Assembly (NCBI GenBank): GCA_023460575.1
Contig: JAEWPQ010000101.1
Coordinates: 1-64,000 of the forward strand
Source: Bacillota bacterium
GTDB taxonomy: Bacteria; Bacillota; Clostridia; Lachnospirales; Lachnospiraceae
DNA length: 64,000 nt
Direction of reading: 5' to 3'
Positions 16,976-26,362 of the stretch are shown here, piece by piece. Below the pieces are notes generated by a model. The model had not been told where the DNA came from. It did not search any database and saw nothing but the letters and a program-made list of their open reading frames with translations. The stretch's first letter is position 1, and each line of letters starts with the position of its first letter. The translations under genes were made by a program, and so were the position numbers.

Positions 16976-18592
16976 ATGAAAGAAAAACCATTGGAACACC
17001 AAATATATGTTTCCCAGATCTTTAGCATCATCCTTGCCATTATACTGTCTTTGGGTGTCTCGCTTCATTATAATCTGGTGACAAAAAGAAATTCTCTGGA
17101 TATGAATATAAAAAATGCGGGTATTTTAATCTCCGGATTGCCTGAAGTAGCTGACATGTTAAAGAAGGGACAGCCCTCAGAAGCCTTTAACAAACGCATG
17201 GATCAGTTAGTGAAAGAACTGGATTATATTGATGTTGTTACCATCTGTAATAATGACAGCATCCGTTTTTATCATAATAATAAAGCACTGATCGGAAAAA
17301 CCTTTGTAGGCGGTGACGAAAACGCTATCTTAAACGGCGCTCCCCCATATATTACAAACGGAAAAGGAACTCTTGGAAGCCAGCGGCGTGCTTTCTATTC
17401 CATAAAAGACGAACATGGGGAAATCATCGGCTTTGTGATGGTTTCTGTTCTGACCACCAGCATTTCCCAGCTTACCAGAAATATTCTGCTTGTTTTTTTA
17501 CTACTGGCTCTTGTACTCCTGTCCATCGGTTTTCTTGTATCCGGAATCCTGTATAACCGGTTAAAAAAAACACTGTTAGGTTATAAGCCGGAAGAATTCC
17601 GTAAGATTCATATTGAAAGAAAAGAAGTGCTTGATGCCCTGGAGGAGGGAATCTTTGCCATTAATACCAAAGGAGAGTTGATCCTTATCAATGAATCGGC
17701 TAAGAAAATGCTGGATCTGGATACCATGCCTGAGTACGGAACACAGCTGACAAAGCTTTACCCGGAAACCCGACTTCCTCATGTTCTTCAGACAGGAATG
17801 CCTGAATATAATATCAGTCTTATGATAAAAGGAAAACACATCATGTCTAACCGGATTCCCATTATTGAAAATGGGAAAACTGCAGGAGCCGTCTCCATCT
17901 TCCGCAACAAAACGGAATACACCCGACTGGCAGAGGAACTGACAGGAGCGCGGTACATGGTAGAAACACTCCGCGCCTTAAATCATGAATTTAAAAATAA
18001 GCTCCATGTAATCCTTGGATTTATCGAGATGGGGCAGCCGGAAAAGGTAACTGATTTTATCATTAACACCAGCATGGCATCCACACTGGCTGTAAGTGAG
18101 GTTACAAAACAGATACAGGTTTCAAGTATCGCTGCGCTATTGATCGGAAAAATTGTCCGTGCAGGCGAATTGGGCATCCGGCTCACCATCAAACCAGACA
18201 GCTCATGTCTGGAATCAGAACTCCATCTGCCTGTTGATTTATATATTACTATTCTGGGTAATTTAATTGAAAATGCCATTGAGGAATTAAATGAACAAAG
18301 CAGCGGAATTAAAGAAATTGAAGTCGGAATCAATATATGGCAATCGGGAAGTATTCTTTCTGTTGACGACACAGGAAGGGGAATCCCTGCCGCCATGCGG
18401 GATAAAATCTTTGAAAAAGGATTTTCCACAAAAGGGGATGGGCGCGGATCCGGCATGTGCCTGATTAAGAAACTGGTAGACCAGCATCACGGAATCATCG
18501 AGATGGAATCCGAAGAAAATACAGGTACTTCATTTACTATCACCTTTACAGAGGAGGAACATCATGTATCAGGTAATCATTATAGAGGATGA
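16976..18592 (+). CDS. maeK: CitA/DcuS-family sensor histidine kinase (malate sensor)
   Basis: 538 residues. TM1 at ~12-32, an extracellular PAS-like sensor domain to ~165 (VTICNNDSIRFYHNNKALIG), TM2 at ~168-195, a cytoplasmic PAS domain (~215-320, DALEEGIFAINTKGELILIN), then the kinase core. LNHEFKNKLHVILGFIEMG holds the phospho-His, ILGNLIENAIEEL the N box, DDTGRGIP the G1 box and GDGRGSGMCLIKKLVD the G2 box. The family senses di- and tricarboxylates. Its 3' end overlaps the regulator gene by 29 bases. The malate ligand is inferred from the divergent maeEP operon. Confidence 0.9.
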   Translation: MKEKPLEHQIYVSQIFSIILAIILSLGVSLHYNLVTKRNSLDMNIKNAGILISGLPEVADMLKKGQPSEAFNKRMDQLVKELDYIDVVTICNNDSIRFYHNNKALIGKTFVGGDENAILNGAPPYITNGKGTLGSQRRAFYSIKDEHGEIIGFVMVSVLTTSISQLTRNILLVFLLLALVLLSIGFLVSGILYNRLKKTLLGYKPEEFRKIHIERKEVLDALEEGIFAINTKGELILINESAKKMLDLDTMPEYGTQLTKLYPETRLPHVLQTGMPEYNISLMIKGKHIMSNRIPIIENGKTAGAVSIFRNKTEYTRLAEELTGARYMVETLRALNHEFKNKLHVILGFIEMGQPEKVTDFIINTSMASTLAVSEVTKQIQVSSIAALLIGKIVRAGELGIRLTIKPDSSCLESELHLPVDLYITILGNLIENAIEELNEQSSGIKEIEVGINIWQSGSILSVDDTGRGIPAAMRDKIFEKGFSTKGDGRGSGMCLIKKLVDQHHGIIEMESEENTGTSFTITFTEEEHHVSGNHYRG

Positions 18593-19244
18593 CCCTATGG
18601 TAGCTTCTATTAACAGACAATATGTGGAGTTAAATAAATATCTAAAGGTAACCGGCCAGTTCTCCAATGGAAAAGATGCTTTGAACTATTTAAAGAATCA
18701 CACTGCGGATCTGGCGATTATGGATGTTTATATGCCCGTCATGGATGGAGTGGAGCTCCTTACTGAGATACGCAGGCTCCAGAAACACATAGATGTGATT
18801 ATGGTGACTGCCGCAACCGATGCCTCTCATGTAAAGAAGCTGTTAGGGCTGGGAGTCATTGACTATCTGGTGAAGCCCTTTGAATACGTGCGTTTTAATC
18901 ACGCACTGGCACGGTTTATGGAACATCAGGAACTGCTTAAGCAGGAGACCTTCTCCCAGGAACAGCTGGATTCTCTTTTTGAGATTTCTTCCGGAACCGC
19001 TTCCCAGCAGGAGGTTCTTCGAAAAGGTCTTCAGGAAAAAACTCTGGATACCATTTTATCCTACATGAAAGAACATCCGGCAGATGCCCTTACCAGTGAA
19101 ACAGTTGCAGAAGAAGTTCATTTGTCCCGTGTAACTGTGCGAAGGTACATGAATTATCTTCTGGATAAAAAACAGATTGTCAGTGACATCGATTATACAA
19201 CCGGGGGGCGGCCCTCTATTATATACCGGTATGTAAAAGAATAA
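18564..19244 (+). CDS. maeR: CitB/DcuR-family response regulator
   Basis: 226 residues. The receiver domain has acidic EDDP at ~8-11, phospho-acceptor Asp in LAIMDVYMPVMDGVELL, Thr/Ala in MVTAATDA and Lys in DYLVKPFEYVRF. The C-terminal part (SETVAEEVHLSRVTVRRYMN) is the helix-turn-helix of the CitB/DctR group. It starts at ATG 18564 after GAGGAGG inside the kinase gene. It most likely activates the divergent maeEP operon. Confidence 0.9.
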   Translation: MYQVIIIEDDPMVASINRQYVELNKYLKVTGQFSNGKDALNYLKNHTADLAIMDVYMPVMDGVELLTEIRRLQKHIDVIMVTAATDASHVKKLLGLGVIDYLVKPFEYVRFNHALARFMEHQELLKQETFSQEQLDSLFEISSGTASQQEVLRKGLQEKTLDTILSYMKEHPADALTSETVAEEVHLSRVTVRRYMNYLLDKKQIVSDIDYTTGGRPSIIYRYVKE

Positions 19245-19269
19245 CAGGTGAAAATTTTTCACCTGTTAC
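19241..19269. terminator. Bidirectional terminator
   Basis: AACAGGTGAAAA pairs with TTTTTCACCTGTT across 19243-19268. The stem begins within the regulator's stop codon and lies between two convergent genes. T runs exist on both sides. Confidence 0.8.
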
Positions 19270-19271
19270 TT

Positions 19272-20387
19272 TTACTTTTGAAGCTCAATTATTTCATATA
19301 ACCATTGTTCAAGCCCGGGAGTAAAGCTGATCCGGACAATCTCTTCAGCTTTTCTGGCTTCTGCCTCCTCTTCGGGAGTCAGTGGTATAACAGTCACTCC
19401 CCGGTCAACCAGTTCCTTTTTCAGTCTCTCTTCTTCTGCCACAATTTCTGTTTTATTCCATTCTGAAGCCATTTGCCCGGCTTGTCTTAAGATTTCCTGA
19501 TCCTCATTGCTTAATGTGTTCCATTTTCTTTCTGACATCATAACAATTCCAGGACTGAAAACATGATTGCTTAGAAGATAATAAGGGGCAACCTCATAAA
19601 ACCGGTTGGAAAGATATGCCGGTATGGGATTTTCTGCACCTTCCACATCACCGCTTGCCAACGCATTATATAAATCCTCATAACGCATGGGGATGGGCTG
19701 AGCTCCCAGTGCTGATATGGTATCCATCATAAGTACAGATTCGGGAACTCTGAGCCTTTTGTTTTTAATATCCTCAAGTCCGGCAATTGGTTCTGATGTG
19801 AAAATATTCCTGGCTCCTTCATCGGTATAAAACAAGCCTACCATATTGGCGCCGATCTCCTGCCCCTCACTTAAAAATGCCCTGCCAAGATCTTCACTTT
19901 CTAAAACCTTCCACATCCCCTCCCTATCCTGAAAAATATAGGGAAGGCCAAATAAATTCAATTTTTTAAACCCATATCCAGTTAATGCATTCGTATTGGC
20001 ACGGTATAGATCAAGCAGCCCGCTTCCTGTCCTCAATGAATTGAGAGACGTTCTTTCATCTCCCAGAACAGCACCGGGATATATGTTAACTTTTATTCTT
20101 CCATTAGACAGCTCATATACGTATTGTGCAAACTTCTCGGCAACTCTGGCATCAATATTGCCCTCAGGGTTTACTTCTCCATACTTTAAGACAATTTCCG
20201 GCTCTGACGGAGTCGCTCTTTCCGCTTGAGTTGTTGCAAGCGCTGCTTCCGCTGTCGCCTGTGCTGCTTCTGCTTCCTTTGTGTTTTGGGAAGCTTCGCT
20301 GCTTTCTTTTACAGCAATACCGGATCCACAGCCGTTAAGACAAAGGATCATTGCAGTAATAAGCATTAAAGACAGTGGTTTTTTCAT
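19272..20387 (-). CDS. Orphan TRAP-type (DctP) C4-dicarboxylate-binding lipoprotein
   Basis: 371 residues with a lipoprotein signal peptide (MILCLNGC, Cys20) and an Ala/Glu/Thr-rich linker to ~65. The DctP fold follows: VLKYGEVNPEGNIDARVAEK, IYPGAVLGDERTSLNSLRTG, LRVPESVLMMDTISALGAQP, RYEDLYNALASGDVEGAENP. TRAP binding proteins normally feed DctQ/DctM permease partners, and neither gene is adjacent. Next to the malate sensor kinase it may instead be an accessory ligand receptor, as DctB is for DctS in Bacillus subtilis. GGAGGAG precedes ATG 20387. Confidence 0.88.
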   Translation of the reverse strand: MKKPLSLMLITAMILCLNGCGSGIAVKESSEASQNTKEAEAAQATAEAALATTQAERATPSEPEIVLKYGEVNPEGNIDARVAEKFAQYVYELSNGRIKVNIYPGAVLGDERTSLNSLRTGSGLLDLYRANTNALTGYGFKKLNLFGLPYIFQDREGMWKVLESEDLGRAFLSEGQEIGANMVGLFYTDEGARNIFTSEPIAGLEDIKNKRLRVPESVLMMDTISALGAQPIPMRYEDLYNALASGDVEGAENPIPAYLSNRFYEVAPYYLLSNHVFSPGIVMMSERKWNTLSNEDQEILRQAGQMASEWNKTEIVAEEERLKKELVDRGVTVIPLTPEEEAEARKAEEIVRISFTPGLEQWLYEIIELQK

Positions 20388-20476
20388 AAATTGCTCCTCC
20401 TGATTGTATCGTAAAAGCAGTCAAACATGATCAGTATTTTCTGTTTCATTATACCCAGAAATTTGTGTTTCAATAA

Positions 20477-20520
20477 AAAATTCTGCCAGAAATCAGAACA
20501 TACTTTTCCTGGCAGAATTT
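20477..20520 (-). terminator. Terminator after recQ
   Basis: AAATTCTGCCAG pairs with CTGGCAGAATTT; read leftward it is followed by a run of T. It ends within a few bases of the recQ stop. Confidence 0.8.
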
Positions 20521-20522
20521 AT

Positions 20523-22355
20523 TTATTCGATTATTTCTAAAAATCTTTCTCCATATTTTTCATACTTAAAAGCGCCCACCCCGGATACCAGAAGCATCTC
20601 TTCCCGGCTTTTTGGTTTTTGTACCGACATATGTATCAGGGTTTTATCGGAAAATACGATGTAGGGCGGCACTTTCTCCTCTTTTGCTATTTTAAGACGA
20701 AGTGTTCTCAGCTTTTCAAACAGGATTTCATCTGCCTGGGAAAGATCCAGTGACGGCGAACTGCTCTTCTTAGTCTTCCGGCTTCCCTTGTCTTCCGAAA
20801 CAGCCGCTTCCTCTTTTGCCATCTTCATCAATATGGTTTCTTCTTCCTTTAAAACAGCACCTGCCTTTTTCGTCAGCTTTACAATGGCATATTCATCATT
20901 GGTAACAGACAAATATTCATTTAAAAGAAGATGATTCATCACCTGTCTCAGTTTATAGACAGGTACCTTTGACAAAACGGCGTAGTGAGGATTCTCATTC
21001 ATCCGGTAATTTCTGATCTTAGCCGTATTCGCTCCATGCAAAGTATCCATAATCACGCCTGCACCATACCTCTGCCTGCTGGTTTCTGCACACCCGATGA
21101 TGGCTGCTGCAATATCTGTCACATCTGCTGTTTCAAACCCGGTTAAACAATTGGAACAGTTTCCGCAGTAATTTTCCTTATATTCTCCAAAATAGCGCAG
21201 AATATAATCCCTCAGACAGTCGTTTGTAAAACAGTAATAGGTCATTTTTTTCAGACGCTCTCTGTCCCGTTCTTCTACAAGCTTACGGGTTAATGGATCC
21301 AGCTCCTGATTATCCTGATTGCTGTCAATAAACATCTGATTGGTGATTACATCCTGCCCGCCATAAAGAAGCAGGCATTCTCCCGGTTCCCCGTCTCTGG
21401 AACAACGCCCCACTTCCTGATAATAGGATTCTAAATTTTTCGGCATATTATAATGAATGACATAGCGGACATTGGACTTATCAATGCCCATTCCAAACGC
21501 ATTGGTGGCCACCATAATCAGACTTTTGTCATAAATGAAATCATCCTGATTCGTTCTTCGCTCTGCATCGCTTAACCCCGCATGATACCGGGTTGCAGAA
21601 AACCCCTCTTTATTTAATTTCCCACAGACTTCCTCTACCATCTTTCTGGTAAGACAATAGATGATTCCGCACTGTCCCGGATGTCTCTCCACGAAATTTT
21701 TCATCGTGGCATACTTATCCTTTGGAGACTGCACACTTAAATACAGATTTGGCCTGTCATATCCGGTTGATACAACAGCCGGATCCTGCAGCATTAAAAT
21801 GTCAATGATATCCTCCCGGACCTCCTTTGTCGCCGTTGCCGTAAATGCGCTGATAACCGGACGCCTGGGAAGTCTTTCTATAAAGTCAACAATTTTTAAA
21901 TAACTTGGTCTGAAATCCTGTCCCCACTGGGATACGCAATGAGCTTCGTCCACTGCAACCATGGAAATCCGGACGCTTAGGGAAAATTCCAAAAATTCTT
22001 CGGTCAATAGCCGTTCAGGTGCAACGTAAATTATGGGATAGCGCCCTTCCCGTGCATAAGCGAGGGCTTTTAAATACTGACTTGGGGACAAAGAACTGTT
22101 AAGATATGCGGCGTGAATGCCTGCCTGATTGAGTGAAGCGACCTGATCTTTCATCAGGGAAATCAAAGGGGAAATAACTAAAGTAATTCCTTCCGTCATA
22201 AGAGCCGGAACCTGAAAGCAAAGAGATTTACCTGAACCAGTCGGCATAATCCCCAGGGCATCTCTCCCTGCCAGAATACTGTCAATCAGTATTTCCTGCC
22301 CTTCCCGGAAACTATCGTAACCGAAATAGTGCCTGAGTACTTGATATTTATCCAT
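20523..22355 (-). CDS. recQ: ATP-dependent DNA helicase RecQ
   Basis: About 610 residues. Superfamily 2 helicase motifs are complete: REGQEILIDSIL, Walker A MPTGSGKSLCFQVPAL, DEAH box VAVDEAHCVSQWGQDFRPSY, FTATATKEV, and motif VI QEVGRCSRDGEPGE. Cysteines in YCFTNDCLRDYILRYFG and CGNCSNC form the RQC zinc site, and the end (FEKLRTLRLKIAKEEKVPPY) is an HRDC domain. It unwinds DNA in recombination and repair. The frame extends to ATG 22391, but the typical family start MDKYQVLRHYFGYDSFREG and a TACAAT element at the upstream ATG favour 22355. Confidence 0.94.
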   Translation of the reverse strand: MDKYQVLRHYFGYDSFREGQEILIDSILAGRDALGIMPTGSGKSLCFQVPALMTEGITLVISPLISLMKDQVASLNQAGIHAAYLNSSLSPSQYLKALAYAREGRYPIIYVAPERLLTEEFLEFSLSVRISMVAVDEAHCVSQWGQDFRPSYLKIVDFIERLPRRPVISAFTATATKEVREDIIDILMLQDPAVVSTGYDRPNLYLSVQSPKDKYATMKNFVERHPGQCGIIYCLTRKMVEEVCGKLNKEGFSATRYHAGLSDAERRTNQDDFIYDKSLIMVATNAFGMGIDKSNVRYVIHYNMPKNLESYYQEVGRCSRDGEPGECLLLYGGQDVITNQMFIDSNQDNQELDPLTRKLVEERDRERLKKMTYYCFTNDCLRDYILRYFGEYKENYCGNCSNCLTGFETADVTDIAAAIIGCAETSRQRYGAGVIMDTLHGANTAKIRNYRMNENPHYAVLSKVPVYKLRQVMNHLLLNEYLSVTNDEYAIVKLTKKAGAVLKEEETILMKMAKEEAAVSEDKGSRKTKKSSSPSLDLSQADEILFEKLRTLRLKIAKEEKVPPYIVFSDKTLIHMSVQKPKSREEMLLVSGVGAFKYEKYGERFLEIIE

Positions 22356-22472
22356 GTATCGTATGATTGTGCTCCTTTTCTTTTTTTCCATTGTACCAGA
22401 TTTCTAGCGCGATGGCTAGCGTCGGTACAAGTTTTCCGATTGAAACTTAAATATTTAATAATTCTTCGTATA

Positions 22473-22646
22473 TTAAATCCATACACCAAACCTACCAAAT
22501 ATATCATCAAATATTGGAAACTCCCATGTAATTTCTGGAACATCCACAAGCTTTGCTGCTAGACCTAATAATATACCGATTATTGCAGCAAAAATGATTG
22601 AATTACATTCTGTTTTTGGCTTATTTTTTCTGAATCTACATTGCAA
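22473..22646 (-). CDS. Short membrane protein, probably truncated
   Basis: 57 residues if it starts at TTG 22646, which follows AAGGAGG at ideal spacing; the frame is open further upstream but without a ribosome site. After a basic start (CRFRKNKPKTEC) comes one hydrophobic helix (SIIFAAIIGILLGLAAKLVD), then EFPIFDDIFGRFGVWI and a stop. It ends where a second helix would be expected, so it looks like the N-terminus of a larger membrane protein. I do not recognise a function. Confidence 0.5.
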   Translation of the reverse strand: MQCRFRKNKPKTECNSIIFAAIIGILLGLAAKLVDVPEITWEFPIFDDIFGRFGVWI

Positions 22647-22827
22647 AATATACCTCCTTAAACTGTTCCATATTTTAATAAAGAAAGAAGCAGGGAAATT
22701 GCCTCCTCTGCTCCTTTCTTTCGTTGTTCTTCCCACCATTTTATAATGATTGAAATCACAGCTTTTCATACATCATTGGATTGTTTCAGATTTTTATAAA
22801 TCAACACGGAACTGTAAAAACTATATC

Positions 22828-23034
22828 TTACACGATCAGTGTCAGAGCTATGTAACCAAAACCGAAAATCAGAAAAAAGCCCCCTAAAACTTTAATCATC
22901 TTCTTTGATTTGGCTGCCGGGAAAATTTCGAGAAATTTCTCATATGGCATTAACATCAAAAACAATCCGATTACTATAAATGCTATAGCAGTAAAAATGT
23001 TATCTCCTCCCCTCCTGTTTTTATTTGAACTCAT
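22828..23034 (-). CDS. Small two-helix membrane protein
   Basis: Two hydrophobic helices (AIAFIVIGLFLMLMPY and VLGGFFLIFGFGYIALTLIV) joined by a basic loop (AAKSKKMIK). The ATG at 23034 has no ribosome site and overlaps a TATAAT element. A very strong AGGAGGGGAGGAG lies inside the frame, 5 bases before an ATT codon at 22998, so initiation at the rare AUU codon is possible and would give ~56 residues. Function unknown. Confidence 0.55.
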   Translation of the reverse strand: MSSNKNRRGGDNIFTAIAFIVIGLFLMLMPYEKFLEIFPAAKSKKMIKVLGGFFLIFGFGYIALTLIV

Positions 23035-23114
23035 TATACTACAAAAGAATGCGTTTTTTTCGTTCATGTAATATTTAGCACTCTACATGTAATTTTTGGT
23101 AAATTCAGAAGCTT

Positions 23115-23150
23115 TTTTCAGCCAGTTTCAGCCAGTTTTCAGCCAGTTTC
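23115..23150. repeat. Three tandem 10-11-bp repeats
   Basis: TTTCAGCCAG occurs at 23117-23126 and 23127-23136, and as TTTTCAGCCAG at 23137-23147, followed by TTTC. Units are spaced about one helical turn. They sit between the GH31 stop and the small membrane protein start. Confidence 0.8.
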
Positions 23151-23189
23151 TATATTTTTTTTGCTGATTAGGGGAATTTAGGGGTGGTA

Positions 23190-25190
23190 TTATATTTTTC
23201 CAATCAACTCTTTCTGCTTTCCGTCACGAAGAAAAACAGGGATCTGATGGATTTTAGCTGTCTGATGAACGATCTGCCCTCCTTCATATTCCGTACCATC
23301 ATAGATCAGGGTCCAGCCTGCTCCCTGCGGTAGATAAACATCCCTTTCATATGTATTCTCATACAGAATGGGAGCTACCAGTATATCGGAACCGAGCATA
23401 TACTGGCCGGTTAAATCCCAGCATCTCACATCCCGTGGAAATTCATAGAACATGGTGCGCATGACAGGTTTGCCGGATTCATGGGCTTCGTTCATTAATG
23501 TTCTTAAATAGGGCCGCATCGCCTCTCTGAAATGAATGAATTTTTCTAAGATGGGCGTGTTTTCATCTCCAAAGCTCCATATCTCATTGCCAGCCCCGGT
23601 TGGCATTGACGGTGTTCCATCTGCATGATTAACCGGCTTTGACGGTGAGCGGTCTCCATGAAGGCGCATAACCGGGCAGAACGTCCCCCATTGGAACCAG
23701 CGGACGAACAGCTGCTTAAATAAAGGATCTGCGGGATCTCCTCCCATGAACCCTCCGATGTCAGTCGTCCACCAGGGGATCCCTGCAATTCCCATATTTA
23801 ACCCTGCACATACCTGTTCTCTTAATGTCTTCCAATCGCTGTGAATATCGCCGGACCATACCAGTGCGCCGTAACGCTGACTGCCTGCCCAGGCACAACG
23901 CAGCAGGTTAACCGCAGTATCCATGCCGGCAGCGATCTGACCATCATAGAAGGTTTTTGCATAAAGCTGTGGATAGATGTTACCGACCTGGTTAACCGGT
24001 CCCATATAGTAACGGTAATTATCATACTCATAGGTGGAAAATTCCGGTTCCGCCTCGTCAAGCCAGAAGGTTTTAATCCCATAGTCATAATAATTCTTCC
24101 TGCATAAATTCCAGACATAATCTCTTGCTTTTGGATTCGTCGCATCAAAGAACGCGTTCTCTCCCTGGAAGCGCATTGCTATGGGAACTCCCCTCTCTGA
24201 TTTTACAAGCAGACCTTTCTGCTTCATTTCCTCATAATTTTCACTGGTTAAATTCACCTGGGGCCAGACGGAAACCATCAGCTCCATCCCATATTTATTC
24301 AGCTCCTCAACCATGGCTTTGGGATCCGGAAAATCATTTTCATCAAAACGGTAGTCACCGCATTTGGGCCAGTGGTAGAAATCAATTACGATCACGTCTA
24401 CCGGAATTCCTCTTTTATGGTATTCTCTGGCAACGTTTAACAGCTCTTCCTGATTCCAGTATCTTAACTTACACTGCCAGAATCCCAGACCATGTTCCGG
24501 CATTTCAGGAGGTGTTCCGGTGGCTTTTGCATAAGCTCCCACGATTTCTTCCGGAGTATCTCCTGCCGTGATCCAATAATCCATCTGTTTCGTGCTCTGC
24601 GCATACCACTGGGTAATATTTTTCCCAAAGGAAGCTGTTCCGACTGCAGGATTATGCCAGAAAAAGCCATACCCCTTATCCGACAGTACAAACGGAACGG
24701 AGGCCTGGGAGTTTCTGTGAGCAAGCTCTAAAATGCAGTTTTTAATATTTAAAACTTCCTGCTGATACTGTCCCATGCCGTACAGCCGTTCCGACTGGTC
24801 TGAGGCAAATGTGACCGTCAGCTCATAGTCTCCTCCCAGCCTGGGTTTAAAATCCCTTGTCTTTTTATTAAGGGCTCCACCGGCTCTTTCTTCCTCCAGC
24901 AGCAGTTCCCCTTTTTGGTTAAAAAAGCTCACCCGGCATCTTTTCTGCCAGTCATCCACAGATAAAACTGCGGTGATTAATCCGTTGGTGATTAATCCGT
25001 TAAACTCATCTTTTATAATGATCTTAGCTGGCTTAAACGGCGCGGGAAGAAGTGCGTAATCCGTATCTTTGATATCCCCCATCATAACAGCCCTCACCCG
25101 CAGGGAATTTTCGCCCCATGGTTCAATACGGAGGGTTTCCCCGTCATTTTCAAAAATAATAGCTTCCTGGTCCTCTCTGATATAATTCAT
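23190..25190 (-). CDS. Glycoside hydrolase family 31 (alpha-xylosidase/alpha-glucosidase type)
   Basis: 666 residues with no signal peptide, so cytoplasmic. An N-terminal beta domain precedes the (beta/alpha)8 barrel: GLGFWQCKLRYWNQEELLNV, VIVIDFYHWPKCGDYRFDE, and IKTFWLDEAEPEF, where the first Asp is the expected nucleophile. WSGDIHSDWKTLREQ carries the acid/base Asp. The WLDEAEPE form resembles GH31 alpha-xylosidases, but substrate is not certain. The gene is downstream of an AraC regulator on the same strand, a common carbohydrate-induced pair. No sugar transporter is next to it. Confidence 0.9.
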   Translation of the reverse strand: MNYIREDQEAIIFENDGETLRIEPWGENSLRVRAVMMGDIKDTDYALLPAPFKPAKIIIKDEFNGLITNGLITAVLSVDDWQKRCRVSFFNQKGELLLEEERAGGALNKKTRDFKPRLGGDYELTVTFASDQSERLYGMGQYQQEVLNIKNCILELAHRNSQASVPFVLSDKGYGFFWHNPAVGTASFGKNITQWYAQSTKQMDYWITAGDTPEEIVGAYAKATGTPPEMPEHGLGFWQCKLRYWNQEELLNVAREYHKRGIPVDVIVIDFYHWPKCGDYRFDENDFPDPKAMVEELNKYGMELMVSVWPQVNLTSENYEEMKQKGLLVKSERGVPIAMRFQGENAFFDATNPKARDYVWNLCRKNYYDYGIKTFWLDEAEPEFSTYEYDNYRYYMGPVNQVGNIYPQLYAKTFYDGQIAAGMDTAVNLLRCAWAGSQRYGALVWSGDIHSDWKTLREQVCAGLNMGIAGIPWWTTDIGGFMGGDPADPLFKQLFVRWFQWGTFCPVMRLHGDRSPSKPVNHADGTPSMPTGAGNEIWSFGDENTPILEKFIHFREAMRPYLRTLMNEAHESGKPVMRTMFYEFPRDVRCWDLTGQYMLGSDILVAPILYENTYERDVYLPQGAGWTLIYDGTEYEGGQIVHQTAKIHQIPVFLRDGKQKELIGKI

Positions 25191-25315
25191 GCCTTGTTAT
25201 ACCCCTTTCTTTTGAACTCATGCTATTATTTTATTTTAGTTGTATGCACATAAAGTTACCCTGCTTTTCTTGACCTCTTTTATTAAAAAAATAACTTTAT
25301 GGGGACAGAGCCTGA

Positions 25316-26290
25316 TTACGAATTGACTTGGCTCCGGTATTTTGTAGGAATCATATGATAATGCTTTTTAAAGCTGACTGTAAAGTAATTGGAATTGGAA
25401 AAACCGGTGCGCAGTGCGATCTCTTCCATAGCCAGATGAGTGGTACGCACCAGATTTTCAGCTTCCCGCAGCCTTATATTGGTCAGGTATTCATGAAAAG
25501 TCATGTGAAATGCTTGTTTAAAGTAGCGGCAAAAATACCCCTTGCTCATGGAAGCGTACTTTGCTGCATCACTAAGCTCGATTCTGTTGGTGTAATTTTC
25601 TGTTATGTAATGATTGATGTCTTTCATGAACAAGCCGATTCCTCCATCGGCCTTATCCTGGGTCTGTGATAGTTTCCCGTTTTTTACCACTTCATAAAAG
25701 AATTCCAGTATTCTGGCTTTTAGAAGCAGTTCAAATCCCTTTCCCCCATTTTCATAAATACCGTATGCATCATTCAAAAGATGATAAAGTCTCTCACATT
25801 CCTGCTGCCCAGATGACAGAAAGATATAAGGTCCGGTTGTTACAGAAAACAGGGGATCAATGTAGTTCTGCCTGATAACATCATTCTCCATACTCCCCAC
25901 AAACTCGTAGCGAAATAAGACGGTCCGGTAAATAAGGTCTTCTTTTAAGCAGTCGTTGGAGCCGTGAATTCTGTCTGGCCGGATTAACAGAATATCTCCC
26001 TTACTGACCTGAATCTCTTCATTTTCTATGCTGATTCTGGCTGTTCCTTTGCATACCCAGAACAGTTCCAGTTCCCTGTGACAGTGAAAATATAAGGGGG
26101 ATTCCTGTCCCAGCCCCACCAGACCTCCGAAATTCTCTCCATTCATAAAAAAGGTGTGAAAAGTCTTTCCTTCTCTCAGTCTTATGTCTGTTTCATGGGT
26201 GCTGAAAGGGAAAAATGCGTTTCCGTGCTGGATTGGTTCTTTAAATTTTGATCTTCTTGCTGATTCCATGGGTTCCATCTGGCTTATCAC
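25316..26290 (-). CDS. AraC-family transcriptional regulator
   Basis: 324 residues. The N-terminal half is a cupin-like sensor (YFHCHRELELFWVCKGTARI, VSKGDILLIRPDRIHGS). The C-terminal ~100 residues have two helix-turn-helix motifs: LSDAAKYASMSKGYFCRYFK and MEEIALRTGFSNSNYFTVSF, ending in HYHMIPTKYR. It probably controls the GH31 gene 126 bases downstream in response to a sugar; this is inferred from position. Confidence 0.92.
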   Translation of the reverse strand: MISQMEPMESARRSKFKEPIQHGNAFFPFSTHETDIRLREGKTFHTFFMNGENFGGLVGLGQESPLYFHCHRELELFWVCKGTARISIENEEIQVSKGDILLIRPDRIHGSNDCLKEDLIYRTVLFRYEFVGSMENDVIRQNYIDPLFSVTTGPYIFLSSGQQECERLYHLLNDAYGIYENGGKGFELLLKARILEFFYEVVKNGKLSQTQDKADGGIGLFMKDINHYITENYTNRIELSDAAKYASMSKGYFCRYFKQAFHMTFHEYLTNIRLREAENLVRTTHLAMEEIALRTGFSNSNYFTVSFKKHYHMIPTKYRSQVNS

Positions 26291-26362
26291 ACCCTTTCCT
26301 GTTTTATAAATTCTTCAATCGATTTGTCAGTTTTAAAAATTATAACATAACTATGTGTAGAA

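Noticed and set aside
23115..23150. Short tandem repeat as a CRISPR remnant
   Set aside because: Units are 10-11 bp without spacers and no cas genes are present.
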